From positions 1-64,000 of the forward strand of contig CAKSTI010000008.1 in NCBI GenBank assembly GCA_934500705.1: 64,000 nucleotides of DNA. The letters run 5' to 3'. The first letter of the stretch is position 1, and every line of letters starts with the position of its first letter. The stretch is from an uncultured Clostridia bacterium. GTDB lineage: Bacteria > Bacillota > Clostridia > UMGS1810. Shown here in pieces: positions 1 through 9,610 of the stretch. Made by a program: the position numbers and the translations under genes. The notes under the pieces are model-generated. The model was not told the DNA's origin. It saw nothing but the letters and a program-made list of their open reading frames with translations, and did not search any database.

Positions 1-3000
1 GTCGGGTGCGGTTTCTCCTGTCTTTCTGCCGAGTGCGTCATAGGTATATGTTGTAATAACTCCGCCGGTGGCGTTATCAATATTTGCAAGTCCGCTGCTT
101 TCGGCACCTGTCTTTACACTTATCGGATTTCCGATGTTGTCATACGTGTATACGGTATATATTCGTTGTACACCCTGAGGCATTGTAACCGAATAGCTCA
201 ACCTGTTCATAGAGTCATAGAAATACTGAACAAAGTTATATGTTTCCCTGTCGCTTATGTAGCCGTTCCTCACGTTTTTAGCTGACATATTGCCGTTTCT
301 GTCATAAACATACTGAACCTTTGCATAGTCCTCTCCGTCAAGGGGTGTATCTACACCATATAGCCTGCCTGCATTATCATAATAATAGAGTTCTTTATTT
401 CCCCGTTTATCAGTTTTTGAGGTTGTAAGGTTCAAAGCGTTATACTCAAAGCTTTCAAAAGTGCCGTCGGGATATGTTATTTTAATCGGATTTGCAAAAA
501 TGTCATATTCCGTGGTTGTGACTGCGCCGGACGGGTCGGTTGCGGTGAGGGCGTTTCCGAGTGAGTCGTAGGTATAGGTATACGTTCTCTCGTCGGAGCC
601 TGATATACGGCCCTTTTGCAATACGTCGCCGTAGCAGTTTTTAACCTCTTTATACTGCGCATAGTTGCCATCATCACCGGTTATTGTATAGGTGGTTGTC
701 GGGTTCGGAGTGCCGTTTTCGCTGCGCACATAAGTGATTGATGCACTTACATTCCTTACCAATACACCTTGCTCATTATAGATTTTTTCGCTTTTTATTT
801 CATCAAAATCGGTGTATTCATAGCGAGCCTCGGTATACTCGGAGGGGGTGGTATAACGTTTAAGCGTTGCGAGTCTTCCGAGGTCATCGTATGTATACTC
901 ATCAAACTTTGTTTCCGCACCGCCGAGCACAGCCGTGGTCTTGATGCGGTTGCCCCAGGCATCGAAATAAACTTTATACACTGTACCGTTTTGGGCGGTA
1001 TATGTTACAATGTTATTTTCGGTGTCATAGGAATATGTTTCAGATGTGCCGTCGGGATAGGACGTGCTTAAAAGTCTGCCGCACATATCATAGGTCATTG
1101 CTGTGGTATTGCCTATATCGTCCGTTTTTGAAACGGGGCGGTAATCAAGGTCGTAAACCGTGGTAGTCACTATATCGTTTATCCGTGTTTCTCCGCCGTT
1201 TAACATATTACACTGCTTTTGAACGTGGGTATAACCGCCGTCGGGTGCATAGGTATACGTATGCTGTGTAAGCAGGGGGTCATCATTACCGAGGCTGACG
1301 CTCTCCGAGGCAATATTTCCGTAACTGTCATAGGTATAGAAAACGGAACGTTTGAGTTCGTCATTTTCGTATGTATTAATCTGTGCAACGGACTTTTTGT
1401 CCTCAGTTAAAATATTTTGAGTTTTAACGTTTGTATTTTCATCTTTTTTGCGGACTGTTTCGTTGGGAATATAGTAACCGTCCGTGTGATAGGTGTAGGT
1501 GGCATTTCTTTCGCCGTCGGTTTCTTCTCTCAAATAGTACTTATCTGTGTAATAAAAACTGCGAATGATGTCAGCATAAGAGTGTCCACGGGAGTATCTT
1601 ACCTTTTCCCCGTCGATTTGGGCATCATCGTTGTAATTAACATATGTATACTCATAATCAATACTGCCTGCATAGCTTGTATAGGTACTCTTATTTGTTA
1701 ACCGTCCGTACTTGTCAAAAGTGTTTGTAATGGTATTCGAGGTTTTGCCGTCGCACTGCACCATTTGACACGTTTCGGTTATATACATATAGTACGTTTT
1801 ATAATCTTTCACACTTTTAAGGGTATACAAACTCTCATTACGGATTTTATTTCCGCTTTTCTCATAATATCGGCTTACATAGTATGAGTCTACCGCAAAC
1901 GTATCTCTCGGTAGTCCCACAATCCAATCAAACTTTCCATACTCGATATACTTTGTAAGGCCGTTCGGAAACTCTATTTCGTATGGCAAAAGATACTTGC
2001 AAAGCGCAAGATTATGGAGCAATTCCGTGTACTTTAATTCTTGTTTCATTTTATATTTTACTACGTTTTTCTCATTTGCCGATATCTGAGCAGATGTGCC
2101 GCTGTTTTTGGTTACGGTAAATGTAAATTCATCGTCAATTTTGTACATATTATTTACATCTTTTTCACTGTTGAGTCTTTCGCTGCCGTATGAAACAAGC
2201 TGTGTAACTTCACCGTTTATTGTTCTGGTTATTCCGCTCGAACCGCAGGTATATACCACACCTTCGGGCGTGGTTATTTTGTAACCGGCTGTTCCGTCTA
2301 TGAGATACGTATTGCCGTAACGGTCGGAAACGGCAACAATATCATAGATACAATTACTTCCGAAAGTTTCGTTAAAGTAGTAAACTTCTCCGCTGTCCGA
2401 TGTCATTGTAGAATTATACGTAAATCCGAGAGGGTGAGTCGCCGTTTCGGATATGTCATTATTATTTACTGCGCTGAACGTATATTTACACTTATTTAAT
2501 TTACTATGAGTTACGTCCTTTAAAATTCGTATATCGCCTGATTTTTGGTAGCTGAATTCCATAGAGTAAGCGTCACCGTATATATCCTGAAATATGACAT
2601 AAAAATCTCGATAATCGTCATAAGAGTCATAATCATATGTATATATTGACGGTTTTGCAATTTTCATAGAACTTCCAAGCTCCGAAAATGCGTTTCTGGT
2701 ACTGCAATCGCTTAAATAATCGGTATAATAGGAACTGCGGTAACTGACAGACGGTGCATCGGCATTGGCACGGGTATATGTATATGTATTTCCGGAGCCT
2801 GTGTTTTTAAGGTTGGCGTACATATTTTTTCCGCTTGTGCGATAGCCTGTTCCCACAAATTCGGAGTCTGCCTCATAAACTTCTTTTTCGTTTTTAAAGT
2901 AAATGTCAACTGTCTTGTTGTCATAACTGCAAATGTATGGAACATAGTAATATTCTTCCTTGTTCCTTTTTTTACTACGTTCAAACGAGCTGATGTACTC

Positions 3001-3285
3001 CGAAGTAGGCACAGTCTGAAAACTCCTTATTATAGGAATATCAAATCCGTTCTTGCCTTTAATACGGTAGTCCTCTGCGTTGGTGGAAAGCGAGCCTGTT
3101 TTGCTGTTGACGTAACCTTCGCCGTCCGGAATTGAATACGCCGAGTTTAAATTGGGATATATACCCTTATAGCAATTATAGTAATACTCATTTGCCGTAA
3201 CGGTCGAGGTTGCCGCCTTTGCTCCGACGGCGGCGGTAATTACAAATCCTATTGTAAGTAAAAATAACTTAATACTGCGTTTCAT
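1..3285 (-). CDS. RHS/YD-repeat secreted wall-associated protein (3' end outside window)
   Basis: The frame stays open for 1095 codons from the ATG at 3285 to the window edge, so the C-terminus is missing. Residues 1 to about 24 form a signal peptide (MKRSIKLFLLT, ending near AKA). The N-terminal half is a Tyr/Ser/Asn-rich RHS-type shell. From roughly residue 560 onward there are many YD-like repeats, such as YTYDSYGN, YTYDDLGRL and YTYDALGR. RHS/WapA-type proteins form a beta-cocoon shell that often carries a variable C-terminal toxin, but that tip is beyond position 1, so toxicity is not shown. A GGGAGG ribosome site (3295-3300) sits 9 bases before the ATG. The start overlaps the end of the upstream secreted gene by 17 bases, which suggests translational coupling. 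Transcription probably begins at the LytTR-type promoter near 4330. Family assignment is firm; role as effector is inference. Confidence 0.88.
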   Translation of the reverse strand, partial: MKRSIKLFLLTIGFVITAAVGAKAATSTVTANEYYYNCYKGIYPNLNSAYSIPDGEGYVNSKTGSLSTNAEDYRIKGKNGFDIPIIRSFQTVPTSEYISSFERSKKRNKEEYYYVPYICSYDNKTVDIYFKNEKEVYEADSEFVGTGYRTSGKNMYANLKNTGSGNTYTYTRANADAPSVSYRSSYYTDYLSDCSTRNAFSELGSSMKIAKPSIYTYDYDSYDDYRDFYVIFQDIYGDAYSMEFSYQKSGDIRILKDVTHSKLNKCKYTFSAVNNNDISETATHPLGFTYNSTMTSDSGEVYYFNETFGSNCIYDIVAVSDRYGNTYLIDGTAGYKITTPEGVVYTCGSSGITRTINGEVTQLVSYGSERLNSEKDVNNMYKIDDEFTFTVTKNSGTSAQISANEKNVVKYKMKQELKYTELLHNLALCKYLLPYEIEFPNGLTKYIEYGKFDWIVGLPRDTFAVDSYYVSRYYEKSGNKIRNESLYTLKSVKDYKTYYMYITETCQMVQCDGKTSNTITNTFDKYGRLTNKSTYTSYAGSIDYEYTYVNYNDDAQIDGEKVRYSRGHSYADIIRSFYYTDKYYLREETDGERNATYTYHTDGYYIPNETVRKKDENTNVKTQNILTEDKKSVAQINTYENDELKRSVFYTYDSYGNIASESVSLGNDDPLLTQHTYTYAPDGGYTHVQKQCNMLNGGETRINDIVTTTVYDLDYRPVSKTDDIGNTTAMTYDMCGRLLSTSYPDGTSETYSYDTENNIVTYTAQNGTVYKVYFDAWGNRIKTTAVLGGAETKFDEYTYDDLGRLATLKRYTTPSEYTEARYEYTDFDEIKSEKIYNEQGVLVRNVSASITYVRSENGTPNPTTTYTITGDDGNYAQYKEVKNCYGDVLQKGRISGSDERTYTYTYDSLGNALTATDPSGAVTTTEYDIFANPIKITYPDGTFESFEYNALNLTTSKTDKRGNKELYYYDNAGRLYGVDTPLDGEDYAKVQYVYDRNGNMSAKNVRNGYISDRETYNFVQYFYDSMNRLSYSVTMPQGVQRIYTVYTYDNIGNPISVKTGAESSGLANIDNATGGVITTYTYDALGRKTGETAPD

Positions 3286-4294
3286 TCTTCATTACCTCCC
3301 TTGCTGTTTTTGCCGCATCATATATATCGTCGGCGCTGAGCTTTGACGCCTTTAATATTTCGTTTGGGGTATAGCCTTTGTTAAGCAGAGCATTTTTTAC
3401 ATTTACGGGGTAGTCGCACTCGTTTAAAACATCATACGATGTGTCGGAAGTGTCATCGGCGATATTGAGTTTACTTATGTAATCATCTGCCTTTTTATCA
3501 ATGGCGTTTTGATAATTGCTTTCCGCTTGTTCGACAACGGCGGAGAGGTCTGCTTTGCGGCTTTCAAGAAGTGTGGAGGGCACATCATATTTAAGCGCCT
3601 TTACGGCGGTTTCCACCTTTTCCAAATCCGTTTGCTCCTTTGACGAAACGGTTACGCCGTAAATTTCCTTTATTAACTTTTCGATGTTCTTTCCGTCTGC
3701 TATGGAGTCTAAAATATCAAAAATATTCTGCCCGTCTTTCCTCGACAATATATTTGCCGCAGAAATTTGGTCAAGGGCAAGACCCTTTTGCATATATGTT
3801 TTTAACTGCGCACGGTTTAAAACTCCGTGTCCGTCGTTTGTTATCTCATTAAATGCGTCCTCGTACCAATACTCGTTGAAGTACTTGTTTTCGAGTGCGC
3901 ATATTTTGGCAACGACCGAAAAGTCCTCATCGGTGGTGAGCCAAAAATCATAAACCTGAGATAATGACTGGATGGTTGTTCCGCTCTCTAATATCTCGTT
4001 AATATCGGCAAGCTGTTCGTCCGAAAAATCATTTTCGCACATAAAACGTATGTAGGCATAAATATTGCTAAGCTTTGCCTCGTCGGAACAATTCATTATG
4101 CAATCGAGGTTTTCGGGCTGCTGCACCCTTTCAATCTGTGAAAAGCCGGCGTCGATTTTCTCTGCGCACAGCTCGTCCGACACAAATGCTTCGGCACCGT
4201 TTGCGACCTTTTGCACCTCAATTACTTCACTTGCCGCAAATGCGGCGGCTGTTATGCCTAATGCGCATAACAACGGAATTACTGCTTTTTTCAT
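3269..4294 (-). CDS. secreted protein of unknown function, first gene of the RHS operon
   Basis: This gene encodes 341 residues. I chose the ATG at 4294 because AAGGAG lies just upstream and the protein then opens with a clean signal peptide (MKKAVIPLLCALGITAAAFA). A longer in-frame start at 4348 would overlap the promoter. The mature part is acidic and looks helical, with a recurring pattern of short amphipathic helices (for example LADINEILESGTTIQSLSQV) and a Lys/Glu/Ala-rich C-terminal region. I recognise no enzyme motif. Its end overlaps the RHS start by 17 bases, so the two are very likely co-expressed. It could be a chaperone, anchor or partner for the RHS protein, but that rests only on position. 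Confidence 0.75.
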   Translation of the reverse strand: MKKAVIPLLCALGITAAAFAASEVIEVQKVANGAEAFVSDELCAEKIDAGFSQIERVQQPENLDCIMNCSDEAKLSNIYAYIRFMCENDFSDEQLADINEILESGTTIQSLSQVYDFWLTTDEDFSVVAKICALENKYFNEYWYEDAFNEITNDGHGVLNRAQLKTYMQKGLALDQISAANILSRKDGQNIFDILDSIADGKNIEKLIKEIYGVTVSSKEQTDLEKVETAVKALKYDVPSTLLESRKADLSAVVEQAESNYQNAIDKKADDYISKLNIADDTSDTSYDVLNECDYPVNVKNALLNKGYTPNEILKASKLSADDIYDAAKTAREVMKNETQY

Positions 4295-4328
4295 TTCGTC
4301 ATCTCCTTTGTAAAATTTTTCCACTGAC

Positions 4329-4334
4329 AGTATA
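4329..4334 (-). promoter_or_regulatory. extended -10 box of the RHS operon promoter
   Basis: On the minus strand TATACT is preceded by TGG, giving an extended -10 (TGnTATACT). No TTGACA-like -35 exists at the expected distance, so the promoter probably needs an activator. The box lies 29 bases downstream of a pair of direct repeats and 34 bases upstream of the ATG at 4294. The layout matches the agrB promoter at 33018-33023. Confidence 0.65.
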
Positions 4335-4353
4335 CCACAAAAAGACACAAAAT

Positions 4354-4401
4354 TTTCACAGAGTGCGCAAACAACGGTTTATAATGCGCAAACGACATAA
4401 A
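4354..4401 (-). promoter_or_regulatory. LytTR-type response-regulator binding site upstream of the RHS operon
   Basis: Two direct repeats read on the minus strand, GTCGTTTGCGCA (4396-4385) and GTTGTTTGCGCA (4375-4364), are spaced by a 21-base period. The 48 bases here match the agrB upstream segment 32951-32998 with four differences. LytTR regulators such as AgrA bind paired direct repeats about two helical turns apart next to weak promoters. Assignment to the local LytTR regulator is inference from geometry and sharing. Confidence 0.7.
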
Positions 4402-4415
4402 ATTGCCAAAATTAA

Positions 4416-4451
4416 GGTGCCGCAAAAACAAAAATGAGTTTTTACGGCACC
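4416..4451 (-). terminator. terminator downstream of spoVG
   Basis: GGTGCCG (4416-4422) pairs with CGGCACC (4445-4451), with A- and T-rich arms extending the stem inward. On the minus strand it is followed by TTAATTTT. It lies just past the spoVG stop and separates that gene from the RHS operon promoter. Confidence 0.6.
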
Positions 4452-4457
4452 GAATTT

Positions 4458-4739
4458 TTAATTTTCCGTATTCATTTCTTCCTCAATCACGGTGGAATGG
4501 TATTTTTCCAAAATCCGCTCGGACAGAAGTTCCCGCATTTCCACATTAATGGGGTGGGCAATGTCTTTAAACTCATTGTCCGGAGTTTTTCGGCTCGGCA
4601 TTGCTATAAACAGTCTGTCCTGCCCTTCTATTATCTTTATGTCGTGAACAACAAAACAATTATCAAACGTTACGGACACAACCGCCTTCATTTTGGCGTC
4701 CTGCGTCATCTGCCTTATTCTTATGTCGGTAATTTCCAT
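4458..4739 (-). CDS. spoVG: SpoVG, RNA/DNA-binding septation regulator
   Basis: The 93-residue protein matches SpoVG over its length: an MEITDIRIRQM start, the VSVTFDNCFVVHDIKII segment, the FIAMPSRKTPDNEFKDIAHP core and an ILEKY-type tail. SpoVG is a small nucleic-acid-binding regulator that in Bacillus affects asymmetric septation and in other Gram-positives affects capsule and surface gene expression. An AAAGGG ribosome site precedes the ATG. It is divergent from murC. In Bacillus spoVG sits immediately before glmU; here the glmU-like gene is about 40 kb away. I could not identify a clear sigma-H promoter. Confidence 0.95.
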   Translation of the reverse strand: MEITDIRIRQMTQDAKMKAVVSVTFDNCFVVHDIKIIEGQDRLFIAMPSRKTPDNEFKDIAHPINVEMRELLSERILEKYHSTVIEEEMNTEN

Positions 4740-4823
4740 TGATTTTCAACCCTTTCAGCATAGTTTATGTTGGGTATAGTTTTCGTATTTTAAAAAATTT
4801 TATACCAAATTAGTAAATAAGTG

Positions 4824-4852
4824 TTTATTTTTTTTCGATTTGGGTGTATAAT
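4824..4852 (+). promoter_or_regulatory. murC promoter
   Basis: TTTATT (4824-4829) is followed after 17 bases by TATAAT (4847-4852), about 47 bases before the murC start. The -10 is perfect and the -35 weak. It lies in the 159-base gap shared with divergent spoVG. Confidence 0.5.
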
Positions 4853-4898
4853 GATGTTACAGATTGATTTACTATAAAAATTTATTGGAGTGTTTCAC

Positions 4899-6236
4899 TT
4901 GTCAGAATATGTTCATTTTATAGGCATCGGCGGAATTAGTATGAGCGGAATTGCAAAGGTGCTGCTAAATAACGGAATTAAGGTGTCGGGCTCAGATATT
5001 TCGGAGTCGGACACGGTGGCGGAGCTTCGTGCCGACGGCGCAGAGGTTTTCATCGGTCACGACGCAAAAAACATCACAAATCAGACTCTGGTGGTGTATA
5101 CATCGGCGGTAAAGGACGATAACCCCGAAATTGTGGCGGCAAAGGAAAAGGGCATTGAGCTTATTGACCGTGCCACGATGCTCGGCAGGATTATGAAAAA
5201 TTACAAAAAGGCGGTAAGCGTTGCCGGAACTCACGGCAAGACAACCGTTACGTCAATGCTTGCATACATAATGATTAAGGCGGGTCTTGATCCGACGGTT
5301 ATGGTGGGCGGCAAGCTCGACGGCATTGACGGCAATCTGCGCATCGGAAAGAGCGAGTACTTCCTTACGGAAACGTGCGAGTATATGCGCAATTTTCTTA
5401 AATTTTTCCCCACTGCTGCGGTTATTTTAAACGTTGAGGCAGACCACCTTGACTATTACAAAGATATTGACGACATTATAGACGCCTTCCACGGCTTTGC
5501 TATGCTCGTGCCGGAGGACGGGTTCATCGCAGTAAACGGCGGCAGCAAAAATGCGATGAAGGCAGTCGGCGGAGCAAAGGCAAAGGTCTACACATTCGGA
5601 TTTGAAAATGCGGACTTTACGGCGGAGAACATCAGCTTTTCACGTTACGGATACCCGTCTTTTGAGATACACGCAGAGGGCGAAAAGCTCTTTGATGTAA
5701 CGCTCAGCGTTGTGGGTATTCACAATGTGCTCAACGCCACTGCGGCATCTCTTGCGGCATTTAAGATGGGGATTGACCCCAAGTGCATAAAAGAGGGTCT
5801 GGAAGCATTCCACGGCACAAAGAGGCGGTTTGAGAAAAAGGGATTTGTAAACGGCGCTCTCGTCATAGACGACTATGCACACCACCCGACGGAAATCGAG
5901 GCGACACTTAATGCCATCGAAAACATTGACCACAACCAGGTGTGGTGCATATTCCAGCCGCACACGTACACAAGGACTTACAATTTACTGAATGACTTTG
6001 CAAAGGTTCTGTCCCGTGCCGGAAACGTAATCCTTACCGATATTTACGCCGCAAGGGAAAAGGACACCGGGCTTGTTTCGAGCAGACAGCTTGCCGAAAA
6101 AATAGACGGAGCGGTGTATATTAAAGACTTTAACGACATTGCCGACTACATTCGCAAAAATGCAAAAGAGGGCGACATTGTGCTGACAATGGGTGCCGGA
6201 AATGTAGTGGACATTGGCGGTTTACTGGTAGATTAA
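4899..6236 (+). CDS. murC: UDP-N-acetylmuramate--L-alanine ligase
   Basis: MurC adds L-alanine to UDP-MurNAc using ATP, the first amino-acid step of peptidoglycan precursor synthesis in the cytoplasm. The protein has the N-terminal nucleotide-binding HFIGIGGISMSGIA motif, the ATP loop GTHGKT at residues 110-115, and the central and C-terminal Mur ligase domains (YAHHPTE, FQPHTYTRT). At 445 residues it is full length. I prefer the TTG at 4899: the GGAG at 4887-4890 is 8 bases upstream, whereas the GTG at 4890 overlaps that ribosome site. It stands alone here, away from the dcw cluster at the right end of the window. Confidence 0.95.
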   Translation: MSEYVHFIGIGGISMSGIAKVLLNNGIKVSGSDISESDTVAELRADGAEVFIGHDAKNITNQTLVVYTSAVKDDNPEIVAAKEKGIELIDRATMLGRIMKNYKKAVSVAGTHGKTTVTSMLAYIMIKAGLDPTVMVGGKLDGIDGNLRIGKSEYFLTETCEYMRNFLKFFPTAAVILNVEADHLDYYKDIDDIIDAFHGFAMLVPEDGFIAVNGGSKNAMKAVGGAKAKVYTFGFENADFTAENISFSRYGYPSFEIHAEGEKLFDVTLSVVGIHNVLNATAASLAAFKMGIDPKCIKEGLEAFHGTKRRFEKKGFVNGALVIDDYAHHPTEIEATLNAIENIDHNQVWCIFQPHTYTRTYNLLNDFAKVLSRAGNVILTDIYAAREKDTGLVSSRQLAEKIDGAVYIKDFNDIADYIRKNAKEGDIVLTMGAGNVVDIGGLLVD

Positions 6237-6241
6237 TTCTG

Positions 6242-6268
6242 CGGCACGCACTCGTTGCGTGCCGTTTT
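6242..6268 (+). terminator. intrinsic terminator or attenuator between murC and addB
   Basis: CGGCACGCA (6242-6250) and TGCGTGCCG (6256-6264) form a perfect 9-bp stem with a 5-base loop, followed by TTTT. The T tract is short, so read-through into addB is possible. Confidence 0.6.
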
Positions 6269-6292
6269 GCACAAACGGATTGAGGTGATGTA

Positions 6293-9200
6293 ATGGCATT
6301 TAATATCATCTGCGCCCGTGCCAAGGGCGGAAAAAGCAAATATATATATGAAGAAATCCGCCGCCTTGCATCGGAGGGCGAGCAGGTTATACTCATTGTG
6401 CCGGAGCAGTACACGCACGAGGCGGAAAGAAAGGCGCTGTCCGTTGTGGACTCCATAAATGCGGACAGCGTGGAAGTGACGTCATTTGCCCACCTTGCAT
6501 CTGGCACGGGGAAACTTCTCGGCATTGCGCCCCACGCAAGCCTCGGCGCTGTGGGAAAGGCGCTGATTGTGAGCGAGATACTCAAAAAGAGCAATCCGCT
6601 GTTTTTTAAAAATACTTCTTTCGGGGGCGGATTTTCCGACGTTGTAACATCGTCGATAGGCGAGTTTAAAAAATATCTCATTCTGCCGGAAACGCTCACC
6701 GAGGCGGCAAAAAAAGCGGACGATGAGGTGCTCGGTATGAAGCTGTGCGACCTTGCCGAGATATATGCAAAATACGAGCAGACCATCTGCAACCGATATG
6801 ACGACACGGACGATGCGCTGACGGTCTTTGCAAAAAGGCTGTCGGAGAGCGCAGTTTACTCGGAAAAGCACATATTTTTAGACGAGTTTTCCACCTTTGT
6901 TCCGCAGGAAGTTGCCCTTATCCGTGAGCTTGAAAAGCAGGCAAAGAGCCTTACCGTTACTCTGTGCTGTGACACGGGCGACAAAAACCCCACCCTTTTT
7001 ATGCCGACGGCGGACACTCTGCGTTTGCTCCGTGACAGCATACCGGCAAGGGCAAATATCAAAAAAATCGAGGGAGCGCACTTCAACTCCCCCGACCTTG
7101 CGTATTTGGAGGAAAATCTGTACCGCTTTCCGCCGAAAAAGTTTGACGGAAAATGCGGCGACGTAAAAGTTTTCTCGGCGGCAAATCCCGGTGCGGAAAC
7201 CGAGGTTGCGGCAGAAAACATAATATCGCTTGTGCGTGACGGAGGGTACAAATTCGGCGAAATCGGCGTAATATGCTCCGACATCGGCGCATATGAACGG
7301 CACATCGAGAGAATTTTCGCCCGGTACAAAATCCCGTTTTTCATAGACGAAAAAAAGGAAGTTACGGGTCACCACATAATCCGCTTTATCCTCTCCGCTC
7401 TTGACGTTTACACAGACGATTACAGCTTTGAGAGCATATTTGGATTTTTAAAGGCGGCATACGGGGGTGCAAACCCACGCAGACTGTGCGTTCTGCGTGA
7501 CTTTATATCACGGGCGAAGCTGCGGCGCAAAACGTGGCTCGATGACGAAAAGTGGCATACTCTTACCGACGCATACTTTGAAAATGACGAAAGAGCAAAG
7601 GACGACGTAAACTCGATACGTGAAAAATACATTCTTCCGCTTGCAAAAATGCACGAAAAAATCAAGGGCAGGCACAGCGCCGAGGACGACGCACGTGCGC
7701 TGTACGAACTGATTGAAACCCTGGAACTTCCAAAGACGATTGAAAAGTATATAGAGAGATTTAATGACGAGGGCGACATACGCCTCTCCAAAGAATACGA
7801 ACAGATATGGGACGTGGTTACGGGCGCACTTGACGAGCTTGTAAACACCTGCGGAAGTGTGACCGTATCCCCCGCCGACTTTGCGCAGATGCTCCACACC
7901 GCCCTTGCGCAGAACAAGATAGGCTACATACCCTCCACCGTGGACAGGGTGCTTGTGGGCAACACAGAGAGAACAAGAGCGGACGGAATACGTGCGCTGT
8001 TTGTGCTGGGGGTAAATGAGGGAGTGTTCCCCGTTGCGCCGAAAAATGACGGCGTGCTCAGCGACCGTGACAAGGTTAAGTTGGAGGGGTGCGGAGTTAA
8101 GTTCTCCACAACGTCGGAGATTGCGGCGTACTACTCGCAGTTTTCGGTCTACACGGCGCTGTGTCTGCCGTCGGACAAGCTGTTTATATCGTACGCAAAG
8201 GCAGGCAACGACTTTAAGACGCTCAGAAAGTCGTATGCGGTGACACGGGTTTTAAATATTTTAAAAATATCCGAAGTAAGCGACAGAGAGTTTTGGAGCG
8301 ATGAGCGCAAAAAGCTGTCGTCAGCCACGGTGTGCCGTGAGGCGTTGTGTGAAAACGTTGCGGCGTACTGCCGATTTGAGGACGCCGACCCCATATGGCG
8401 AAGCGTCTATGACTACTTTGAGAAAAACACGGACTTTGTGCCCAAAATGACGGAATTTTTGCACTCCGACAACATTGCGTACCGACTGAATGACGAGCAC
8501 CTCAAAAAGCTTGTGGGAATGATGGAGCACACCTCAATATCCAAAATACAGCGCTATGCGGCGTGCAGATATGCCTACTTTATGGACTACATTCTCGGCA
8601 TCAGACCGCCCAAGGACGAAACGGTGGACAGGCTCGACATAGGAAACATAACGCACTATATCTTGGAGCACGTTCTGCGTGACATAAGCGAGTCGGGCAC
8701 GCCGTTTGCCGACGCCGACGACAACGAGGCAAAAATAAAAATAGAAAATATGCTAAACGACTTTATCTCCCAAACGGCAAAGTGCACCGACGACTTTACC
8801 GAGAGAGAAAAATACATCATAAAACGGCTTAAAAACTCCGTCTTTCTGTGCTACAAAGCCATAAAGAAACACATAGCGGACTCGCTCTTTGAGCCGCTCG
8901 GCTACGAAATGGAATTTGCAGACGGCACCGACCTCGGCTGTATAAAGATTGAAACCGAGGACGGAAAAACCGTAAACCTAACGGGAAAAATCGACCGTGC
9001 CGACGCATACAAGACAAAGGACGGCACTTTTATACGGGTTGTGGACTACAAGACGGGGGCAAAGTCTTTCCGCCTGGACGACATTTTCTACGGTCTTGAC
9101 GTCCAGCTTGTGGTGTACCTAAACGCACTTGTGGAGAGCGACCCGGCGTACAGACACGGCGGTGCGCTGTACTTCCTCATAGATGACCCTATGATTAAGG

Positions 9201-9610
9201 CAAAGGGGCGCATCTCGGACGAGAGCATCAGCGAAAAGCTGGACTCCGCACTCAAACTGCGTGGAATGATTGTATCGGACGAGGCGGCAAGCGAGGGCTA
9301 CGACAAAAAGACCGCCGCTATCAGAAACAAATACGAACCCGAAAAATTTGCCCTTATGGACAAATACCTCAAAAAACTTCTCGGCAAAATCTGCACCGAT
9401 ATGTCGCACGGCGACATAAGCATAAACCCGTGCAAAAAGGGCGGTACAAGCCCCTGCGACTACTGCAAATACGGCTCGGTGTGCCGATTTGACGAAACGG
9501 ACGGAAACAATTCCTACAACTACCTCGAACCGATAGCAAAAGCAGACGAAATATGGGACAGAATGGAGGAAAGCCTTAATGTGGACGACAAACCAACAGA
9601 CAGCGATTGA
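6293..9610 (+). CDS. addB: AddB, helicase-exonuclease subunit B
   Basis: AddB pairs with AddA to process double-strand DNA ends for recombination, replacing RecBCD in Firmicutes. The 1105-residue protein has an N-terminal ATP-loop relative (AKGGKS, residues 10-15), degenerate helicase domains, and a C-terminal RecB-type nuclease motif DYK at 918-920. The iron-sulfur cluster cysteines are visible: one at about 758 (AACRYAYFMDY) and three near the end at 1055, 1058 and 1064, with the C-x2-C-x5-C spacing of B. subtilis AddB. The nuclease and cluster residues look intact. Its last 32 bases overlap the start of addA, the usual arrangement. Confidence 0.96.
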   Translation: MAFNIICARAKGGKSKYIYEEIRRLASEGEQVILIVPEQYTHEAERKALSVVDSINADSVEVTSFAHLASGTGKLLGIAPHASLGAVGKALIVSEILKKSNPLFFKNTSFGGGFSDVVTSSIGEFKKYLILPETLTEAAKKADDEVLGMKLCDLAEIYAKYEQTICNRYDDTDDALTVFAKRLSESAVYSEKHIFLDEFSTFVPQEVALIRELEKQAKSLTVTLCCDTGDKNPTLFMPTADTLRLLRDSIPARANIKKIEGAHFNSPDLAYLEENLYRFPPKKFDGKCGDVKVFSAANPGAETEVAAENIISLVRDGGYKFGEIGVICSDIGAYERHIERIFARYKIPFFIDEKKEVTGHHIIRFILSALDVYTDDYSFESIFGFLKAAYGGANPRRLCVLRDFISRAKLRRKTWLDDEKWHTLTDAYFENDERAKDDVNSIREKYILPLAKMHEKIKGRHSAEDDARALYELIETLELPKTIEKYIERFNDEGDIRLSKEYEQIWDVVTGALDELVNTCGSVTVSPADFAQMLHTALAQNKIGYIPSTVDRVLVGNTERTRADGIRALFVLGVNEGVFPVAPKNDGVLSDRDKVKLEGCGVKFSTTSEIAAYYSQFSVYTALCLPSDKLFISYAKAGNDFKTLRKSYAVTRVLNILKISEVSDREFWSDERKKLSSATVCREALCENVAAYCRFEDADPIWRSVYDYFEKNTDFVPKMTEFLHSDNIAYRLNDEHLKKLVGMMEHTSISKIQRYAACRYAYFMDYILGIRPPKDETVDRLDIGNITHYILEHVLRDISESGTPFADADDNEAKIKIENMLNDFISQTAKCTDDFTEREKYIIKRLKNSVFLCYKAIKKHIADSLFEPLGYEMEFADGTDLGCIKIETEDGKTVNLTGKIDRADAYKTKDGTFIRVVDYKTGAKSFRLDDIFYGLDVQLVVYLNALVESDPAYRHGGALYFLIDDPMIKAKGRISDESISEKLDSALKLRGMIVSDEAASEGYDKKTAAIRNKYEPEKFALMDKYLKKLLGKICTDMSHGDISINPCKKGGTSPCDYCKYGSVCRFDETDGNNSYNYLEPIAKADEIWDRMEESLNVDDKPTDSD

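Noticed and set aside
769..1701. Several plus-strand ORFs of 60-100 codons with hydrophobic Ile/Cys/Val-rich products
   Set aside because: They are antisense to the YD repeats of the RHS gene and arise from its repeated Tyr/Asp codons.
4075..4437. 120-codon plus-strand ORF
   Set aside because: It overlaps the RHS operon promoter and the coding part of the 4294-3269 gene in antisense, with no ribosome site.
4740..4898. Sigma-H promoter for spoVG, as in Bacillus
   Set aside because: I could not find a convincing AGGATTT-type -35 with a GAAT -10 at correct spacing on the minus strand.
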